The translations under genes were made by a program, and so were the position numbers. This document shows, piece after piece, positions 61,166-64,000 of a stretch of 64,000 nt of DNA; positions within the stretch are counted from its first letter, which is position 1, and every line of letters begins with the position of its first letter. The DNA lies in contig DFEY01000003.1 of the NCBI GenBank assembly GCA_002369135.1, positions 456,338 through 520,337 on the forward strand. Reading direction: 5' to 3'. This DNA is from Lachnospira sp. UBA3790 (GTDB lineage Bacteria > Bacillota > Clostridia > Lachnospirales > Lachnospiraceae). Below the pieces are notes generated by a model that had not been told where the DNA came from, did no database searches, and saw only the letters and a program-made list of their open reading frames with translations.

Positions 61166-61831
61166 GTATATTAATGTAATCGGTTTTTCCTTTTTAATTA
61201 TCTTAATGTAATCTTGAATTGATTTCCATTTATCTTTACATTCAATTCCTGAACAAATAATATTGTGATGGTGTGAATCGGAACCTGCTGTAACTGGAAG
61301 ATTATATTTTTTAGCATACATATATGCTTCATCATTTTCTTCTTGGAAGTTACTAGCATTATATATCTCAACACCATGTACGTGGTTAGGGAAAAGTCTA
61401 ATCTTGGGGATGTACGGTCTATCTCTAAATGGATGAGCATGTATTACTAGACCGCCGGCTTTATCCACAGCTTCAAACTGTTCTCTGATAGTCCAGTATT
61501 CCATCTCTGGATGAGCCTTCATCCATTCTTTGTCTAAGCCGTATATTAAGAAATCTTGTCCTTCATAAGTTTCTTCCCAACCAAAGAACACATCAATACC
61601 TATTTCATCACCTCTTTTTTTTGCATTTTCATATCCTTTGCAGAACAAATCTATTCGTTCTTCCCAAGGCAAATCGCGCCGTATGCAAGTATTCCCTCTA
61701 AAGAAGTGATCAGTAATAATGATGCCTGTATAACCGGCATCTTTATATGCCTCGGCTTGGTATTCGCCAGAGGCTGTGGCGCATAGACTGCATTCTTTTG
61801 TATGTAAATGTGTCTCATATTTATACATCAT
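61163..61831 (-). CDS. PHP domain metal-dependent phosphoesterase
   Basis: PHP proteins are metal-dependent phosphoesterases. All family motifs are visible: YETHLHTKECS (motif I), GIIITDHFF (II), GLVIHAHPFRDR (III) and AGSDSHHHNI (IV), supplying His and Asp ligands for up to three metals. The 222-residue protein is a stand-alone PHP domain, like those annotated as PHP C-terminal domain proteins; the substrate is unknown. Two ATGs (61831 and 61828) follow AAAGGAG. It is divergent from the radical SAM gene, and a TGA-TATAAT promoter lies upstream on the - strand. Confidence 0.9.
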   Translation of the reverse strand: MMYKYETHLHTKECSLCATASGEYQAEAYKDAGYTGIIITDHFFRGNTCIRRDLPWEERIDLFCKGYENAKKRGDEIGIDVFFGWEETYEGQDFLIYGLDKEWMKAHPEMEYWTIREQFEAVDKAGGLVIHAHPFRDRPYIPKIRLFPNHVHGVEIYNASNFQEENDEAYMYAKKYNLPVTAGSDSHHHNIICSGIECKDKWKSIQDYIKIIKKEKPITLIY

Positions 61832-61852
61832 AATCTCCTTTAACCAAATAGT

Positions 61853-61861
61853 ATTATATCA
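61853..61861 (-). promoter_or_regulatory. Extended -10 promoter of the PHP gene
   Basis: On the - strand TGA-TATAAT (61861-61853) lies about 21 nt upstream of the start, with the SD AAAGGAG between them. Confidence 0.6.
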
Positions 61862-61876
61862 TAATTAAGTGTTTTA

Positions 61877-61891
61877 TGTTAAAATCTTCTT
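61877..61891 (+). promoter_or_regulatory. Extended -10 promoter abutting the radical SAM gene (putative leaderless)
   Basis: TGT-TAAAAT at 61877-61885, within TTATGTTAAAAT, ends 6 nt before the ATG at 61892. No SD is present. Confidence 0.5.
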
Positions 61892-63778
61892 ATGTGTAAA
61901 TTGGCTTTAAGCGATGAATTATTAATGAAATTAGATAAGCCATCAAGATATATTGGTGGGGAAGTAAACATGGTAAAAAAGAATCCGAAGGATGTGGATA
62001 TCAGATTTGCCATGTGTTTTCCTGATGTATATGAAATTGGAATGTCACATCTTGGCATCCAACTTTTATATGATATGTTTAACAAGCGCGAGGATACTTA
62101 CTGTGAGAGAGTATATTCTCCATGGCCTGACCTCGACAAAGAAATGAGAGATGAGAACATTCCTCTTTTTGCTCTTGAATCACAAGAGCCTATCAAAGAT
62201 TTTGATTTTCTAGGAATAACTCTTCAATATGAAATGTGCTATACAAATGTTTTACAAATTTTAGACTTGGCACAAATTCCTTTGTATTCAAAAGATAGAA
62301 CTGAAAATGATCCAATTGTTACGGGCGGTGGTCCGTGTACTTATAATGCAGAACCTATTGCAGATTTCTTTGACATTTTTTATATAGGTGAAGGTGAGAC
62401 TAAGTATGCTGAACTATTAGATTTATATAAAGAACATAAAAAGAATGGATTTGATAGAAAAGAATTTTTGTATGAAGCATCTAAAATTCCCGGAATGTAT
62501 GTGCCTAGCCTTTATGATGTTTCATATAACGACGACAAAACTATAAAAGAAATCAAACCTAATAGAGAAGGTGTTCCCGAGAAAGTAAAAAAAGAAGTGG
62601 TTAAGGACTTTGACGCAGTCGATTATCCAACTAAACCACTTGTCCCATATATGCAAGTAACACAGGATAGATGTGTGCTTGAGATTCAGAGAGGTTGTAT
62701 TAGAGGGTGTAGATTCTGTCAGGCAGGTTCAGTTTACAAACCTCTTCGAGAAAAGAATGTCGAGACATTAAAGAAGCAGGCTGTTGAGATGCTTGAATCG
62801 ACAGGACAAGGTGAAATATCTTTGGCATCACTTAGCAGTAGTGACTATTCGCAGCTTAAAGAACTTGTTGATTTCTTGATGGAAGAGTGCGCAAAACGAC
62901 ATGTTAACATTTCTCTTCCAAGTTTAAGAATTGATGCTTTTTCTTTGGATGTAATGAGCAAGATTCAAGACTTGAAAAAGAACTCTGTCACATTTGCGCC
63001 AGAAGCTGGTTCACAAAGAATGAGAGATGTAATTAATAAAGGTTTGACTAAGGAAGAAATTTTAAAAGGTTGTGAGACAGCTTTTAAAGGTGGTTGGAAA
63101 AAGGTTAAGTTATACTTTATGCTTGGCCAGCCTTTTGAGACGGATGAAGATGCAACAGCCATCATGGATTTGTGCGAAGATATAGCAATGCTTTATTATG
63201 ATACCGTTCCTAAAGAAGAGAGAATGGGCAGATGTCAGGTGAATGCTAGTTCATCGTTCTTTGTGCCAAAGCCTTTTACTCCATTCCAATGGGCGCCGAT
63301 GTGTAGCGAAGAAAAGTTCTTGCATAGAGCTGGATTAGTAAAAGATAAATTGAAAGAAACTTTAAATAGAAAGAGTATTAGCTTTAAATATCACACATCT
63401 GATATAAGTGTGCTTGAAGGATTATTAGCGCGCGGAGACAGAAGATTATCAGAACTTCTTATGTATGTTTATAAACATGGTGGTATTTATGATGCTTGGT
63501 CAGAACATCATAATGCTGAACTGTGGAAAGAGGCCATTGATCAAACTGGTGTTGATATGGATTTCTATTTATCAAGAACCCGCGATGATGATGAAATATT
63601 CCCTTGGGATATGATTGATGTTGGCGTGACAAAGAAGTTCTTGTTAGACGAATGGAATAGAGCAAAGGAAGAAGCTGTAACTCCTAACTGTAGAGAAAAA
63701 TGTGCGGGTTGTGGAGCTGCATCATATGGTTGCGGGGTATGTCTCCAAGACAAAGGAGGTGTTTCTAATGAAAGCTAG
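61892..63778 (+). CDS. TIGR03960-type B12-binding radical SAM protein
   Basis: The protein has an N-terminal Rossmann-like (B12-binding-type) domain (about residues 20-190; FAMCFPDVYEIGMSHLGIQLLYDM, ESQEPIKDFDFLGITLQYE, GGGPCTYNAEPIADF). A radical SAM core follows, with the 4Fe-4S motif CIRGCRFC (Cys269, 273, 276). The C-terminus ends in CREKCAGCGAASYGCGVCLQ, a second Cys cluster. The length of 628 residues is standard. The function is not established; the family is found with the DUF2344 gene and often near rne/rplU. The start at 61892 lies 6 nt after a -10 box and has no SD. The end overlaps the next gene by 11 nt. Confidence 0.92.
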   Translation: MCKLALSDELLMKLDKPSRYIGGEVNMVKKNPKDVDIRFAMCFPDVYEIGMSHLGIQLLYDMFNKREDTYCERVYSPWPDLDKEMRDENIPLFALESQEPIKDFDFLGITLQYEMCYTNVLQILDLAQIPLYSKDRTENDPIVTGGGPCTYNAEPIADFFDIFYIGEGETKYAELLDLYKEHKKNGFDRKEFLYEASKIPGMYVPSLYDVSYNDDKTIKEIKPNREGVPEKVKKEVVKDFDAVDYPTKPLVPYMQVTQDRCVLEIQRGCIRGCRFCQAGSVYKPLREKNVETLKKQAVEMLESTGQGEISLASLSSSDYSQLKELVDFLMEECAKRHVNISLPSLRIDAFSLDVMSKIQDLKKNSVTFAPEAGSQRMRDVINKGLTKEEILKGCETAFKGGWKKVKLYFMLGQPFETDEDATAIMDLCEDIAMLYYDTVPKEERMGRCQVNASSSFFVPKPFTPFQWAPMCSEEKFLHRAGLVKDKLKETLNRKSISFKYHTSDISVLEGLLARGDRRLSELLMYVYKHGGIYDAWSEHHNAELWKEAIDQTGVDMDFYLSRTRDDDEIFPWDMIDVGVTKKFLLDEWNRAKEEAVTPNCREKCAGCGAASYGCGVCLQDKGGVSNES

Positions 63779-64000
63779 AATAAAATTTTCTAAAACTGGA
63801 AATGTGAAATTCATTGGACACCTTGATGTGATGAGGTATTTCCAAAAACTAATTAGAAGAGCAAAGCTTGATGTAACATATTCTCAAGGCTATCATCCTC
63901 ATCAAATAATGTCATTCACATCACCACTCAGTGTTGGTATAGAAAGTAAAGGTGAATATTTTGATATAGAAACAAATTCTGAGATAGATCCAGACTATGC
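63768..64000 (+). CDS. DUF2344/TIGR03936 radical SAM-associated protein (start only, cut by the window edge)
   Basis: The first 77 residues are visible and match DUF2344: RIKFSKTGNVKFIGHLDVMRYFQKLIRRAKLDVTYSQGYHPHQIMSF. This family is found directly after, or fused to, the TIGR03960 radical SAM protein. The ATG at 63768 follows AAAGGAGGT inside the preceding gene, with an 11-nt overlap. The rest lies outside the window. Confidence 0.9.
   Translation, partial: MKARIKFSKTGNVKFIGHLDVMRYFQKLIRRAKLDVTYSQGYHPHQIMSFTSPLSVGIESKGEYFDIETNSEIDPDY

Noticed and set aside
61556..61786. Small + strand reading frame opposite the PHP gene
   Set aside because: It is antisense to conserved metal-binding motifs and has no SD or promoter.

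Overview
The window looks like a chromosomal segment of a low-GC, anaerobic Firmicute, most probably family Lachnospiraceae (class Clostridia). This is inferred from the gene set: a six-gene Rnf complex in the order C-D-G-E-A-B, a HisZ plus short-HisG pair, GGGtGRT, QueH, the paired radical-SAM/DUF2344 genes, and secreted proteins ending in very lysine-rich Ig/Fn3-like domains. Nearly every gene is on the + strand. Only four protein genes and one tRNA are on the - strand. I see no prophage, insertion sequence, integron or CRISPR array. The content is mostly core genome.

Layout. 0-5 kb: end of a GGGtGRT gene, an LCP cell-wall ligase, a secreted 3D-domain protein, GlnRS and a YtxH-like protein on the - strand. 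5-13 kb: an OGG1-type glycosylase, groES-groEL behind a perfect CIRCE operator, two tandem hairpins, a large secreted beta-helix protein, then recG. 13-18 kb: ddl-murF, an orphan lipoprotein and a convergent DEDD exonuclease. 18.5-27 kb: an energy block with a malate/L-lactate-type dehydrogenase, rnfCDGEAB, the flavinyl transferase ApbE, a NusG-II-like membrane protein and a Gx transporter. 27-36 kb: ruvAB, a secreted protein, zapA, peptidase U32, a SEDS protein with its class B PBP, Nudix and QueH. 36-48 kb: a zinc-ribbon membrane protein, tRNA-Leu(CAA), a P-type ATPase, polA-coaE, a heterodimeric ABC exporter and DUF3737. 48-55 kb: a mixed run with a VanX-like dipeptidase, RluA, RecU, GNAT, Nudix, LMW-PTP, a flavoprotein, a YjbR-MGMT fusion, an L,D-transpeptidase, DUF308 and an aldo/keto reductase. 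55.6-60.4 kb: hisZ-G-D-B-IE. 60.4-64 kb: a secreted protein, a PHP phosphoesterase and the radical-SAM/DUF2344 pair.

How the genes work together. RnfCDGEAB would couple ferredoxin:NAD+ electron transfer to ion pumping. ApbE, encoded convergently, would attach FMN to RnfG and RnfD. Ddl, MurF, the SEDS/PBP pair, LCP, the L,D-transpeptidase, the 3D protein and the dipeptidase all act on the cell wall. RecG, RuvAB, RecU, PolA, the OGG-like glycosylase and the YjbR-MGMT protein form a DNA repair and recombination set.

Most notable observations. (1) Four genes lack a Shine-Dalgarno and have an extended -10 box (TGn-TAnnAT) ending 6-8 nt before the ATG, which predicts leaderless mRNAs. (2) The Cu-type P-type ATPase appears to lack its whole nucleotide-binding domain. 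(3) HisIE carries an N-terminal pseudo-HisF/HisA half-barrel. (4) The his promoter contains a TrpR-like palindrome. (5) A YjbR domain is fused to an MGMT domain whose PCHR motif reads PCFR. No clearly new multi-gene defence or mobile system was found.
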